From Linnemannia schmuckeri (Eukaryota; Mortierellomycota; Mortierellomycetes; Mortierellales; Mortierellaceae): DNA of 64,000 nucleotides. The stretch covers positions 1,550,001 through 1,614,000 of the forward strand of contig JANATG010000013.1 of assembly GCA_029449235.1 (NCBI GenBank), given 5' to 3'. Every line of letters starts with the position of its first letter. Positions within the stretch are counted from its first letter, which is position 1. Shown here one piece after another: positions 35,201 to 45,574 of the stretch. The notes beneath the pieces were generated by a model that made no database searches, was not told where the DNA came from, and saw only the letters and a program-made list of their open reading frames with translations. Made by a program: the position numbers and the translations under genes.

Positions 35201-35416
35201 ATGCTGAAAGGATACATCATCGCCCTGTTCGTCCTGGTCGCCGCCACGATCACAATGGCTGCCCCAGCCAAGCTGCAGAAACGACTCACCTGTCAGATCG
35301 GGAGTATCTGGGGCGGAGGCGATGCTGCCTGCTCTGCCAGCTGTATCTTGAAAGGTCAGGGGTTCCATGGAGGACACTGCGATAAGAACACCTCCATTTG
35401 TATTTGCAACTATTGA
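35201..35416 (+). CDS. defensin-like antimicrobial peptide precursor (plectasin-type, six Cys)
   Basis: A 71-residue precursor. The N-terminus (MLKGYIIALFVLVAATITMA) is a signal peptide. A short pro-segment APAKLQKR ends in a dibasic Kex2-type site. The mature part of about 43 residues has six cysteines spaced C-x12-C-x3-C-x11-C-x6-C-x1-C. This is the CS-alpha-beta defensin pattern (C...CxxxC...C...CxC), and the GxxGGHC text before the fourth Cys matches the fungal plectasin group. Peptides of this group typically act on bacteria, plectasin by binding lipid II; that activity is known of relatives, not shown here. The gene is a single coding exon with a probable 5' leader intron ending exactly at the ATG. 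It lies between the NLR copy 3 region and an F-box gene on the other strand. Confidence 0.85.
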   Translation: MLKGYIIALFVLVAATITMAAPAKLQKRLTCQIGSIWGGGDAACSASCILKGQGFHGGHCDKNTSICICNY

Positions 35417-35790
35417 GCAGACTCTATCACTCATTCTTCAGCGTAACCTACTTTCCGTTTGTGAGAATGGGGAGAAAGAGAAGAGTACAAACGACACGGA
35501 CAATACCCTAATAAACATCACCGGTTTGTTTACAAAGAAAAAAAACGCGCATAGCCAATTGGTCACATCGTGTCGTTATTTTCGTCCATTGTTGAACCAC
35601 CACCACCACCAAAATCTTAATCAATAATGTCAGCATTGATCGGGTGACTATGCGAGGCTGTACAGTCGATTGGTAGCAAAGGGATTGTCTCCTATGAAGC
35701 CACAAGTATACCGAAAGATACTCTGCGCCTTTGTTTTTTATTTCGTCGCTGCCCTCTCAATTCACAAGGCAAACCATCAAAAAAATGCAC

Positions 35791-37365
35791 TCAACTAGCA
35801 AAATAGATACCCCGGTCCGTAATCATCTTGACTAGATCAGCGTTACGGCCTGGGTCAGTCATATCCATCACACCTCCCATCCAATGCAAATGCTCCCAAT
35901 GGACCAACATCCACACAACATCCTCCGTCCGCATCCATTGCTGAGTTCCATGAAAGTGGATCCCTTTGAGCTCGCGAAGGCTGGAGAGCAACTCGAGGCC
36001 CTTGCCTAACCTAAGATCTAACGACCGTAATGGGATCTCACGCGTCGGGTCACTGAAACTAAAGGATTGGAGCATCTCTAGATTTGCGATGCGCTCAAAG
36101 ATTTGTCGTTGTGTCCGCTCTATCGCTGCCTCTTCTTGCTCTAGCTCTGCTCTTGATCCTATTGTCTCGTTCTCAGCCACAGCAGGTTCCGTAGACGCGT
36201 CGTTGCTCATGTCAAAGTAAAGCCAGAGTTCCCGTAGAGATCCACAGATCCAAGGCGGACTCGCGACAAGGTCCTTGGCCGACACACATCCTGCTGCAAA
36301 CTTGCGCAGCTTATTGCAGGACGCCAGGACCTCCACAATCATCGCACTAGTCACCGCGCTACAGTAGCTCAGATCCAGCTCAATGATCCCTGAAAAAAAG
36401 TGTGGTCGTAGGACCTCAAATGAGCGTGGTCCGAATCCTGACCGCGAGACACCGAGGATCGTCACCTTCTTGCGCATGGACTCCAGAATGACCTTGATGT
36501 CCGAGTCCGTGTACAGATCCAGTCGTGCCAACGTCAACCCCTCGAGGTTAGGCCACGTCTCTGCCCTACAGCACTCTAAGAACTTTTCGGGCGAGAATGC
36601 TTGGTCTGGAATCCAGTCAAGGGTCTCCAGTTGAGGGCACTGAACCATCAACCGGATTTGCTCCGACTCCATGATATGTGCTCCCTGGGAGACTTCGAGC
36701 GAAAGTCGTTTCAGCCTCGGAAACACGAATGGTCCACCGGTCCCATCATCGCTGTTCCCAAATCGAAGTGCCGATTCAAAGTTGACAATCAGTACCCTGA
36801 GGTTCTGGGTCGCTTTCCAGAACAGCGGCATGGTGGTGTGCCGAATCCGCATCCGTGGAGCCTCTAGCAGCTGCAGGTTGGGTGCCTCGGCCATTGCCTC
36901 CCAAATCGTGTTCGGCGCAGGTGCACGCCCCTTGGATACGCCCAATTTCAACTGACTAATCGACGGATTCTGTTTAATGAGCCTCGCCAATCCCTCAAAA
37001 GCCTCTGCACTTGGTTCGCGGGGATATCCTTGGGGCCTCTTTGGCCAAAAGGAGACGGTCTGGAGGATGGGGAAAGCGATATCATAGTACTCTGCAAAAA
37101 GGTCCGATTGAATGATGAGTGTCTTGACGAGACCAGCGTTCTTTTTGATGATGTCGAGGGGGACGGATATCTTTTGGAGAGGTTGGTAGAGTACTTCTTG
37201 AGTGTCGACGAGGGTGACTTTTTCCCAGAGGAGAGAGGTCATCGTGGAGTGCCATGGTTTGTTAATGAGGATGCAGGTGAGTCTGTCTTCATGATCGAGG
37301 AGGCTGCCGATGTGTTCCCTGATCTCTGGTAGTTCGAATGGCGTCGGGTCAGATGTCCTTGTCAT
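35791..37365 (-). CDS. F-box/LRR-like protein
   Basis: A single exon of 524 residues. The N-terminus (FELPEIREHIGSLLDHEDRL then NKPWHSTMTSLLWEKV) has the form of an F-box-like domain: Pro-x-[IL], a helix, and the L-W-[RK] end. The rest has regularly spaced hydrophobic strands of the RNI/leucine-rich type (LEGLTLARLDLYTD, GIIELDLSYCSAVTSAMI, LRELWLYFDM, LRSLDLRLGKGLELL). Such proteins usually recruit substrates to SCF ubiquitin ligases through Skp1, and they form large lineage-specific families in Mortierella-like fungi. A TATAAAA box lies about 90 bp upstream (37455-37461). The convergent neighbour is the defensin gene, about 375 bp away. The substrate cannot be inferred. Confidence 0.75.
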   Translation of the reverse strand: MTRTSDPTPFELPEIREHIGSLLDHEDRLTCILINKPWHSTMTSLLWEKVTLVDTQEVLYQPLQKISVPLDIIKKNAGLVKTLIIQSDLFAEYYDIAFPILQTVSFWPKRPQGYPREPSAEAFEGLARLIKQNPSISQLKLGVSKGRAPAPNTIWEAMAEAPNLQLLEAPRMRIRHTTMPLFWKATQNLRVLIVNFESALRFGNSDDGTGGPFVFPRLKRLSLEVSQGAHIMESEQIRLMVQCPQLETLDWIPDQAFSPEKFLECCRAETWPNLEGLTLARLDLYTDSDIKVILESMRKKVTILGVSRSGFGPRSFEVLRPHFFSGIIELDLSYCSAVTSAMIVEVLASCNKLRKFAAGCVSAKDLVASPPWICGSLRELWLYFDMSNDASTEPAVAENETIGSRAELEQEEAAIERTQRQIFERIANLEMLQSFSFSDPTREIPLRSLDLRLGKGLELLSSLRELKGIHFHGTQQWMRTEDVVWMLVHWEHLHWMGGVMDMTDPGRNADLVKMITDRGIYFAS

Positions 37366-37454
37366 TCGTAAAGGGATGGGTCGTTATAGTTTGTTGGGAG
37401 TGTGTGTGAGAGAGAGAAGGAAGGTATGAAGAAGCAAGAGCGCGTCTTTGTTTC

Positions 37455-37461
37455 TTTTATA
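37455..37461 (-). promoter_or_regulatory. TATA box of the F-box gene
   Basis: TATAAAA on the minus strand about 90 bp upstream of the ATG at 37365. Confidence 0.5.
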
Positions 37462-37820
37462 CATCTTTGACCTGGTCTGGGCTGTCTGGAGGCGTCCCTT
37501 TTTTTTGTATGTCTAGTCTCCTCAGCTCAGCCCAATTTTTTTGACGGAGAGATGGACTCTGTCCAGACCCCCTTCAGTGTGTCGTTTTGCTGGTTAATCA
37601 CGACCCTTAACAACTCAAACAAGGCGACCAAATTGCAACTGATCCAGAGAACTACTTTAGCGCCGTTCACTTTTCCTTCTTTTTCCCATTCTCTTCTTTC
37701 CTTCTTTCCTTTTCTTCTTTCCTTCTTTTTCTTTGCCTCCTTTTACCAGAAACTCCTTTCCCCTTTTTTTATCTTTCCATTTCCTTCCCTTGATTCCCTC
37801 ACCCATACTACATTTAAGCA

Positions 37821-39721
37821 ATGGATACCCTAATTAACATCCTGTCGTCACACCCGAGTGTCAAGTACGGCTCCCTCCTTCTCGCCTACATGGGCCTCGT
37901 CCGCCACCTCCGCTACCGCCGGATCAACGCCCTCCTTCGCAAATACCCCGACCCCACCCTCCCCCTCCGCAACCTCACCATCGCCCGCGAAGTCGTCGGC
38001 AATCTTTCCGACCTCGAATTCCCTTATATCAATGTCGTCTCGCTCGAGTTCGCCCTCTTCAAGACCTATGCCATCCCCTCCATCTCCAAAATCCTGGTCG
38101 CCACAAAACAGTTCACCAACAACTGTCTCCGTCGTACCGATGATACTGTTCTGATTCTGTTGGAGATGAATGAGGGTCATTCTAGGAACGTCAGGAGGAC
38201 AATGTTGGAGGGTGGGAAGGAGGATGAGGAGGAGGTATTGAATGATGAGAGGCGTAGGGAGATTGCGGCCGAGAGACTGAACTTTTTGCATGGGCACTAT
38301 AACATCAAGCAGGGGGATTACTTGTACACCCTTGCTCAGTTCATCCAGGAACCTGCTGTCTTTATCGACAAGTTCGAGTGGAGAGAGACCACCTTGCTCG
38401 AGAAAAACGTAAGCCAACTCACTCAACATCCATTCTCGCCGTTCGTTTACTCGAGTTTTCTTGTTTTTGTTTGTTTTTTTTGTGCCTTTGTGCTACTCTC
38501 GGTGTACCGGCATTAGTGTGAGCAAGAATCGAAGAGGGGGAGAAAGAAAGGAGACCGAGCGGACCCTGATAAGTAGTGCATCTCACTTGCATGATTTCTA
38601 AAATTGTTTCTTCTTCTTCGTCTTCTTTCTCTACTTCTCTTCTTTCTTCCCGTCTCATTTCTCTCTCTCCGTCGTGGTTCAATCTCGGACTTGTATATAG
38701 GCACTGTTGGCACTCTGGATTTTCAATGGAAAGAACATGGGTATCAAGGACATCCCCGAAACTCTGGACGAACTTAAAGCCTGGGCGGATGTACGTATAT
38801 ATAACTTTAGTTTCAGTTTACACTTTTTTGTCGTACTTTTGTACTTTGTTTTGTTTGTTTGCACCATTGTTTATTTGTTTGTTTGTTTGTTGTGCGAATG
38901 CACTTGGATTTGCAAGCCGGACTAATGGGTAGTGTGCCTGAGAAAGGGCATGTCGCACTCGAATAACTGCATTTGTGTCTGGCGCTTTGTGGGTGCTCTC
39001 ACATAAAAAAAAGAGCAACAAATTGTGCAGCTAATGTGTTGTCCGACATTCACCACATGCAACACAACAGCCACGAATAATGCAATCCATGGATTATTCC
39101 CGTCAAGGGCAATCCCGGTCCGCTCGTGACAGAAGAAAGGCTCATTTCTTTCTCGGACAAAACCATTATCATCCTCAATTGCTTATTCCCACAGTTCGAA
39201 TACTCCTTTTTATTTCTTGGACAAAATCATTAACGTCTCGTTACTCCCTCAATGAAAAATAGGCATACGAAGAGGAGCACTCACAATACGACCCCGCAAA
39301 CCCAATCATCGCCGACGTAACAATCGACCTCCTCCTGGGCCACCAAGCCCCCAAATTCATGCACCCCTTCGGTCGCAAAGCCATCGCCGCCCTCTTGACA
39401 CCCCGACTCCGCAAAGCATTTGGTATGCCCGCCCCACCCGCAGGACTGACAACCATCATGGAGACCGCCCTCAAGGCCCGCGGACTCTTTATCAGATACT
39501 TTATGCTCCCCCGCAGGCTGCCCAGAGTCCGGACAGCGTTGAGGGTGAACGAGCATGGCAAATATGTTCCTGCTTTCCACAAGTATGGAATTGTTTATGG
39601 GGATGGATATAGGGTTGAGGATTTGGGGCCTGAGAAGTTTGTGGGCAAGTGCCCAATTTCTTTCCATCCTTCAGGAATCACTCCCGCCACTGGACATTCT
39701 TCGTCCCTTCAGGATCTGTAA
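37821..39721 (+). CDS. MpaB/rubber oxygenase-family protein, ER-anchored type
   Basis: Three exons, 37821..38408, 38701..38790 and 39263..39721, all phase 0, give 378 residues. An N-terminal hydrophobic segment (VKYGSLLLAYMGLVRHLRYR) precedes the domain, as in membrane-bound fungal MpaB proteins. Conserved blocks seen in order: YPDPTLPLRN, SLEFALFKTYAIPSISKILV, TKQF, HGHYNIKQGDYLYTLAQF, EPAVFIDKFEWRETTLLEKN joined to ALLALWIFNGKNMGIKDIP, then AYEEEHSQYDPANPIIADVT. The family (DUF2236) contains heme-dependent oxygenases such as latex-clearing protein and MpaB, which cleaves a farnesyl chain in mycophenolic acid synthesis. The actual substrate here is unknown. Upstream leader is strongly CT-rich. 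The F-box gene is divergent to it. Confidence 0.8.
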
Positions 39722-40358
39722 GAGACTCTTAGGAAGCACATTCTAGGATACTAGGTTTTCGAATAAAACGTAAGCCGAGCAGAGACTGGTTGTCGTAATC
39801 GGGATCATGTATGGATGAGGAAGTAGCTGTTGCAATGTTTGCACAAAAAGGAGAGTGCTTCGTTGCTGTCGTTGTTACCGTTATCTTCACATGCGCTTGT
39901 GCTTATTTGAAGATAGTTTGTCGAAAAGACAAGTGTCGGCGCTGTAATGGTCGGAGCAGAGTAATGAATATGTATATTTATATGTATGTCCCATTACATG
40001 GGCAGTGTATTAAACTACGGTGCGTGTGTTTCCTAGGCAACAGTGCAGTCGCGAATAGACATCCTATTGGGAGCCAGGCTTTGCAAGTTTGGCCCTTGAC
40101 TCTTAACAGACTACCGATCCAATTGATCGCCAATCGATCAATTTCAGGCACAACTGATTGTGTGAGTGATGATGAGATACAGATGGACAAAGTGTTCCAT
40201 CACAAGTCACAAAAGAGATAGAAACAAAAGAGATAGAAGGAACGCACCGTGCGCACGCTGTTCACCTACTTCCTCACCTCCCAAGTCATCTCTCTTCTCT
40301 TTCTTCTTCATTCATCTTCATTCATCTTCATTCACTCACTTCTTCAAATTCATCCGAC
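39722..40358. other. intergenic, aminotransferase promoter
   Basis: A putative MpaB-gene polyadenylation signal (AATAAAA near 39762) and a CT-rich leader for the next gene. I see nothing else. Confidence 0.4.
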
Positions 40359-42271
40359 ATGACAGGCAGCACAATCGACTACCAGCACTTCCTCAGCGAG
40401 TCGTCCAAGGCCAGGAAGCCCAGCGCAAGTACGACCCGACACCTCTCCTCTCACTTGCCCGTTCACTTTGTCGTATGTGCGTTGTCACCGCTTTTTTCTC
40501 GCTGGAACGCACTCTTCTTTACCTAACAGGGCCCTCTTTTGTACTACTACTACTAGTCAGACGTCTGATCCCGCTTACAAAGATCCCAGGAATGGTACGC
40601 CTCCTTCTCCCCTCCTTTTCTCGATTGGCGTACAAAGTAAAAAATCGAGTCACCCAAAAGTAACATTTTCCTTACTTTTTGATAATCTTCTTTGAACAGA
40701 TTTCATTGGGTGCTGGTGCTCCCAATGGCGACCTGTTCCCCTTCGAGGGGATCAGCATCTCACTCAAGAACGGACAATCCCTCCAGATTGACTCTCAGGT
40801 CCTTAACGAGTCCCTGACCTACGGTCCCTCTGTAAGTTGTTCTTCTTTGCTCGGATAAATAAAATAACTCGGCTGGGTGTTTGTGTGCCTATCAATAAAA
40901 ACAACAACACGCGCCGCTTTTGATTCACTGTTTACAAGGACAAGAGCAAGGCTGCGCTGGCTACTATTTTTTGCACGCCGCCTCCCTTTCTCTCTCCACT
41001 CACTAATCTTTTACTCCATCTTTCTAATAGGATGGCATCCCACAATTGAACAGTTGGCTGAAGGAGTTGCAAAGGATCCAACACGCACCTCCCAAGGACT
41101 TTGTAGTTTCTATCGGAACTGGATCGCAGGATCTGGTCACTAAGGCCCTACAGATGTTGATCTCTCCTGGCGATAACGTCCTCTTTGAGTCCCCTGGATA
41201 TGTCGGCGTCATCGCCTTCCTCCGACACCAACCCTGCAACCTCATCGGTACCACTCCTCTTCTTTTTCATACGGTTGCAAAGGAGGAATATGAACAATGG
41301 GCTTAGGGATGCTAAACGTGTATTTCATATCCTTATATTAGATGTGGAGCTGGATTCGCATGGAGTAATACCTGAAAAGCTTCGGGAACAATTGGACAAC
41401 TGGCCAGCAGACAAGAGAAAGCCCAAGATGCTCTATACCGTCCCTGTCGGCGGTAACCCTACCGGTGTCAGTCAGACCCTGGAGCGCAAGAAGGAGATCT
41501 ATGAGATTGCGCGGGAACACAATCTTTTAATCCTCGAGGACGACCCTTATTATTATTTGCAGTTTGGGGATAAGGTCCCCTCGTATCTCTCGATAGATGT
41601 CGATGGACGCGTGTTGCGGTTTGACAGTATGTCCAAGATCTTGTCTTCGGGTCTTCGTGTGGGCTGGGCTACTGGACCTGCCGAGTTGGTTAATGTCATG
41701 AACCTCGTTACTCAGGTGATTTGCCTTTTTTAATATCCAGTTCGTTTCGAGTTTGATGTGCATTTTGTGTTATTGTTGTTCTCGTTCATCTTTTCCTAAT
41801 CCCGTCCTTTTCTTCAATACAAAAAAAAAATAGACGGCGAATTTGCAGCCGTCAAGTGTGGCACAGGCGATCACATATACACTTGTGGATTCATGGGGCC
41901 ACGACGGATTCTACTCCCACACCCTCAAAGTCGCCGCATTCTACAACCAGCGCTGCCAACTCTTTTGCTCCCACGCCCGCAAACACCTCCAAGGTCTCGC
42001 CGAATGGGTCGAGCCAGATGCAGGAATGTTTGTTTGGTTTTATCTCAAGGGGATCGAGGATTCGTTCGATTTGATTCTGACAAAGGCTGTGGAGAAGAAG
42101 GTGTTGCTGGTGCCGGGGATTGAGTTCTTTTGTCACCCGTCGGAGATTGGACCTGTTCAGTTTGTGAGAGCTTCGTTTTCGAATGTCTCTGAGGAGGATA
42201 TGGATGCGGGGTTGGAGCGACTTGCTAGTTTATTGCGGGATCATATTGCCGAATCTAACAATAACAAGTAG
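40359..42271 (+). CDS. class I/II PLP aminotransferase, Aro8/kynurenine-aminoadipate type
   Basis: Six exons: 40359..40428, 40557..40594, 40700..40831, 41031..41247, 41342..41715 and 41834..42271. Phases agree and the sum is 422 residues. The second exon starts at 40557 after ACTACTAG; the alternative acceptor 29 bases upstream would insert a hydrophobic stretch that breaks the expected SAIRRLIPLTKIPGMISLGAG. Signatures: ISLGAGAPNGDLFPFEG, LTYGPSDGIPQLNSWLKE, GTGSQDLVTKA, YTVPVGGNPTG, EDDPYYYLQFG, and the PLP lysine in FDSMSKILSSGLRVGW. Closest by feel are fungal Aro8 and 2-aminoadipate/kynurenine transaminases, which work in aromatic amino acid and lysine metabolism. The C-terminus HIAESNNNK carries no clear organelle signal. 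Confidence 0.9.
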
Positions 42272-44393
42272 ATGATAAGTTGATGTGAAGAATAATTAAA
42301 AAGATGAATATCTCAGAGACCACGCCTGTGAGATGAGGACTTGCGCCTTATGGAATTGTCTATTCCCCATATTATAGGAAAGAAGGATAAAAAACATAAT
42401 AACCTGGCAACAGAAGAGTGACGGCTGGGATATGACAAATTGTGTATTGTTGAACGAAGAACGTACGCGCTCTTTAAAGTAGGAGGGAGATGGATCTGTT
42501 GCGCAAAGCATCTTGCAGTACTTTTATAAATATGAAATCGAATGGTGCCGAGAAAGAGGCGGAGGATTCGAAGCGGAGAAAACGATGTCTATTACTTGCT
42601 GCTCTGCAAACGAAGGAACGTGAAAGTAGAAATGGAGTGAAGAAGAGTCGAAACTGCTTGGGCAAGGAAGGAGGAGTTTGCCATCTGCGCCTTCCCTGTT
42701 CCTTTCAAAGCGAGAGAAGAGAGGGAGGGACAGGAGCAGCGAGTGGAGTAATGGAGTGAAAAGAATGAGTACTTTTGTTCTCCTGTCGTCGACACACCTT
42801 TTTCCTTGATGTCTGCTATCTGGTCAATTCCTTTTCAATGAGTGCTGCATTCCCTTGTTTCCCGCGTCTTCTCAATAGCGCCCATTAATTGCGCTGGTGC
42901 CCTTCTTCCGCACAAGGTCTCGATTTTGTTTATTCTCATACTTCTCTTCCCCTTGACTATTTTTTCACAACCATCTACCTCCATTCTCTTTCACACTTCT
43001 TTCTCTGTCTCTCTTCTACTACCTTCTCCTGATCGCCATCGACTTTGCTATCTCGCCAGGAAAAAGGATGTCAACACCAGGGCCAGCATCACAGGAAGCA
43101 AGATGGAAATATAACTCACGAAAATAAACACGATTTGAGTTCCCTCTCCTCTCCTTTGCCGAAAAACAACCAGGGGTGCTGAGCACACCTTGACCTTAGT
43201 TACCGTGTTGACAAAGAAGCAAGGGTACCTTGTCGTTTCTCTGGACTAGAGTACTCTTTCATCACGGTAGCGTGGCTACAAGGACGTTTATGAACCCCAA
43301 CACCAAGTTCAACGCAGGCTACTTATTAACGTCAGTGGGCAGACGCATTGTCTAGCAAGGTGTCTTCTACATCTTTCTTCGCAAGCAGGACTTCCTCGTC
43401 AATAAGACTAATGGCTCGTGAGAGTATAGACAGTGTGTTGTCTGCAATAAACTGGCACCGTCTTGTTCAGTTGACATAGTCCTCTCTGCTACTTTGTATC
43501 TGTGTGTGCTTACATAATTTTGAATTCGATGCACTCTTTAACAATTGCTGACCCTGTCGTGCCCCTTACAATAGTCCTGTTACCTCTTATTTCATCCCAA
43601 CCCCGCCCAGTCTTGGATGCTCTCATATTTTTTTTATTCTTACTTTTGCGTGTCCTCTGTTTTTCGCTTCGTTATCATCCTTCTTTCCTCTTCCCTCTTC
43701 TTTCCTCTTCACATTCTTTCTTTTTTGAGGCACTTCGTCAATTAGACGCTTGCGCTAAGCAAGAGGGAGGTGGGAGGAGGCCTCAGGCCTCCCTCTCGGT
43801 CTACACTTCACACTTCCACCTCCCCACCTTCAGCACCCTGTTACCACTATCAGATCATCCCTGTCCATATCAACAACCTCTACTCGACATATCACCGTTC
43901 TTGTACACACTCATTCAACAACCTCTCCGGGTCCGATCTTGACGGTAAAAATCCTCTCTCCCACTTTCTATTGTTGTTTACACAATCCAGCACTCGTACT
44001 TACAGACTGGCTGGAGAGGTCTCGCAGCCAGCGATATCGTTACTGTTCTACTGCTCAGGCAGTTGATGATGCGGGGTCGTATTCCGTTGGACAATCATCC
44101 TAGATAAGGACAACGACTTCGTGCTTGCATATGCGTGTCAGGGCTAGCTTTGGACAAGTCTATTGCAGAAATGACGACCGTGGACATCCCTGTTCCTCCG
44201 TCCTTTCCCTCTCCTCATCGGCACCCACAGACGTATATCGTTTTCAAGTAAGAATTTCTCCCTTTTTTTTTTATTCAAAATGGATTTATGCGCTTTGTAT
44301 CGCTCTCTTGGATCAATCTCATTTCTTACCGATGATGTTTTTTTATTTTTGGCTGTCTGTTGTTCCCACATGGCTGGAATGAAAGCGGCATCG
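42272..44393. other. intergenic, no gene seen
   Basis: About 2.1 kb. The open frames are pyrimidine-rich or low in complexity and have no supporting motifs or splice sites. A short palindrome CTTGCGCTAAGCAAG lies near 43749. Confidence 0.4.
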
Positions 44394-44600
44394 CCTTTCC
44401 TTTTTGGTCTGACCAAATCGAGCACGTTCCAGCACATTGTGCAAGTGATACTCGGGCACCTGCTCCTCATTCACGTCTACATGGGCGATGTTCTGGTGTA
44501 TTCTCAATCCCTCGACACTTGTCAAAACGACGAACCGATTCTTGCTGAGAGAGTTACACTTCAGCGACTAGCTATATTTTCCACTCATTTTACAGCTTGT
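44394..44600 (+). mobile_element. fossil of a Ty3/gypsy-like reverse transcriptase
   Basis: The frame reads SPFLFGLTKSSTFQHIVQ then GHLLLIHVYMGDVLVYSQS. This resembles the LTR-element reverse transcriptase core, which reads PFGLTNAPATFQ and then VVYLDDILIYS. The catalytic Y-x-D-D box is degraded to YMGD and the fragment is short, so it is dead. Neighbouring RNase H or integrase motifs are not visible. Confidence 0.6.
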
Positions 44601-44629
44601 AATCAACCCTTATCCTCGCTCAACTGTTA

Positions 44630-45360
44630 CATGGTAGCAAAGGATCCCCCTTGTTTTTTTAAATCTTTCTAATAGTTATAGCATCCACTTTTTTTTCCTA
44701 TCCATCCTCTATCTTTTAATGATAGCAAAGGATCCCCTTCTTTTTTGTATCTTCCTAATAGTTATAGCATTCATCTCTTCCCGTCCATCCATCCGTCCTC
44801 TATTTTTCAATGGTAGCAAAGGATCCTTCTTCTTGTTTTTTTGCACCTTCCCAATAGTTATAGTATCCGCTTTTTTTTTCTATCCATCCTGTCAGAGTTC
44901 CACTCTGATATGACGGTCATGTGACGTCACATTGTAGGTTCTGGGATCGAATCCCACCTTACCTCTGGTTTTCAAGATCTTTCTATGCTGACTAATTAAC
45001 CATAGGAACTCCTAGAAAACCATTACCTTCCTTCACACACCTATAAATACAACATAGCAATAGCTAGATAATCCAGTAGTTCATAACTCCTTTTATTAAA
45101 ACAACACGCGTTAAGAGCACTTACTCCTTCTTTTCCCTTGATCCGCCCTCATCTTGTTGCACATCCTCTCTCTTTCAATGGTAGCAAAAGATCCTCTTCT
45201 TTTTTTATATCTTCCCGATAATTATGGCCTCACTTTTTTTTAGTCCTCCATTCATCCTCAACTTTTCAATAATAGCAAAGGATCCTGCTTGTCTTTTATA
45301 TCATCCATTTACTTTGTACATCGCCTTCTGTTTTTAACATAGTTGCATGGTAGCAAATCC
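44630..45360 (+). repeat. 90-bp tandem repeat array, about 7 units, interrupted by a solo LTR
   Basis: The text TGGTAGCAAAGGATCC recurs at about 44634, 44722, 44814, 45181, 45272 and, weaker, 45351 (and 45535). Units share ATCTTCCTAATAGTTATAGC, a T run and CCATCCTCTATTTTTCAA. Spacing is 79-92 bp. The 367-bp gap between the third and fourth unit becomes 90 bp once the inserted LTR and its duplicated target are removed. Units are imperfect, so the array is old. Function unknown. Confidence 0.75.
44890..45161. mobile_element. solo LTR, 272 bp, with 5-bp target duplication CATCC
   Basis: The element starts TGTCAGAGTTCC and ends CTTGTTGCA, i.e. TG...CA. It is flanked by CATCC on both sides (44885-44889 and 45162-45166). 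Inside are a CRE-type palindrome TGACGTCA (within CATGTGACGTCACATT), a TATA-like CCTATAAATA, and an AATTAA/ATTAAAA region near the 3' half, as expected for an LTR promoter and polyadenylation area. The orientation is probably plus. No internal element region is present, so it is the product of LTR-LTR recombination. Insertion into the repeat array dates it after array formation. Confidence 0.8.
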
Positions 45361-45574
45361 CTCTTGTTCTCATGTTCTTCTCTATCCGTCCATTCAATTG
45401 CTCCGTCTCTTCAGCTTGGAGATGGAAATTGTCCAAAATTTGCCTTGTTGTTTCGACCACTATCATATATTTTCTTGTTGCTATTCCTTCTTTGGATCCT
45501 GGAAAAGCTGAGGGATCCCTTGTCCTATTACATTGGTAGCAAATCCTTCATCGAATCCGACTGTCGAGCCCTAG

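Noticed and set aside
44930..44965. tRNA-like B box (GGTTCTGGGATCGAATCCC) suggesting a tRNA gene or SINE
   Set aside because: No A box or cloverleaf can be formed upstream, and the sequence lies wholly within a TG..CA solo LTR with its own target duplication.
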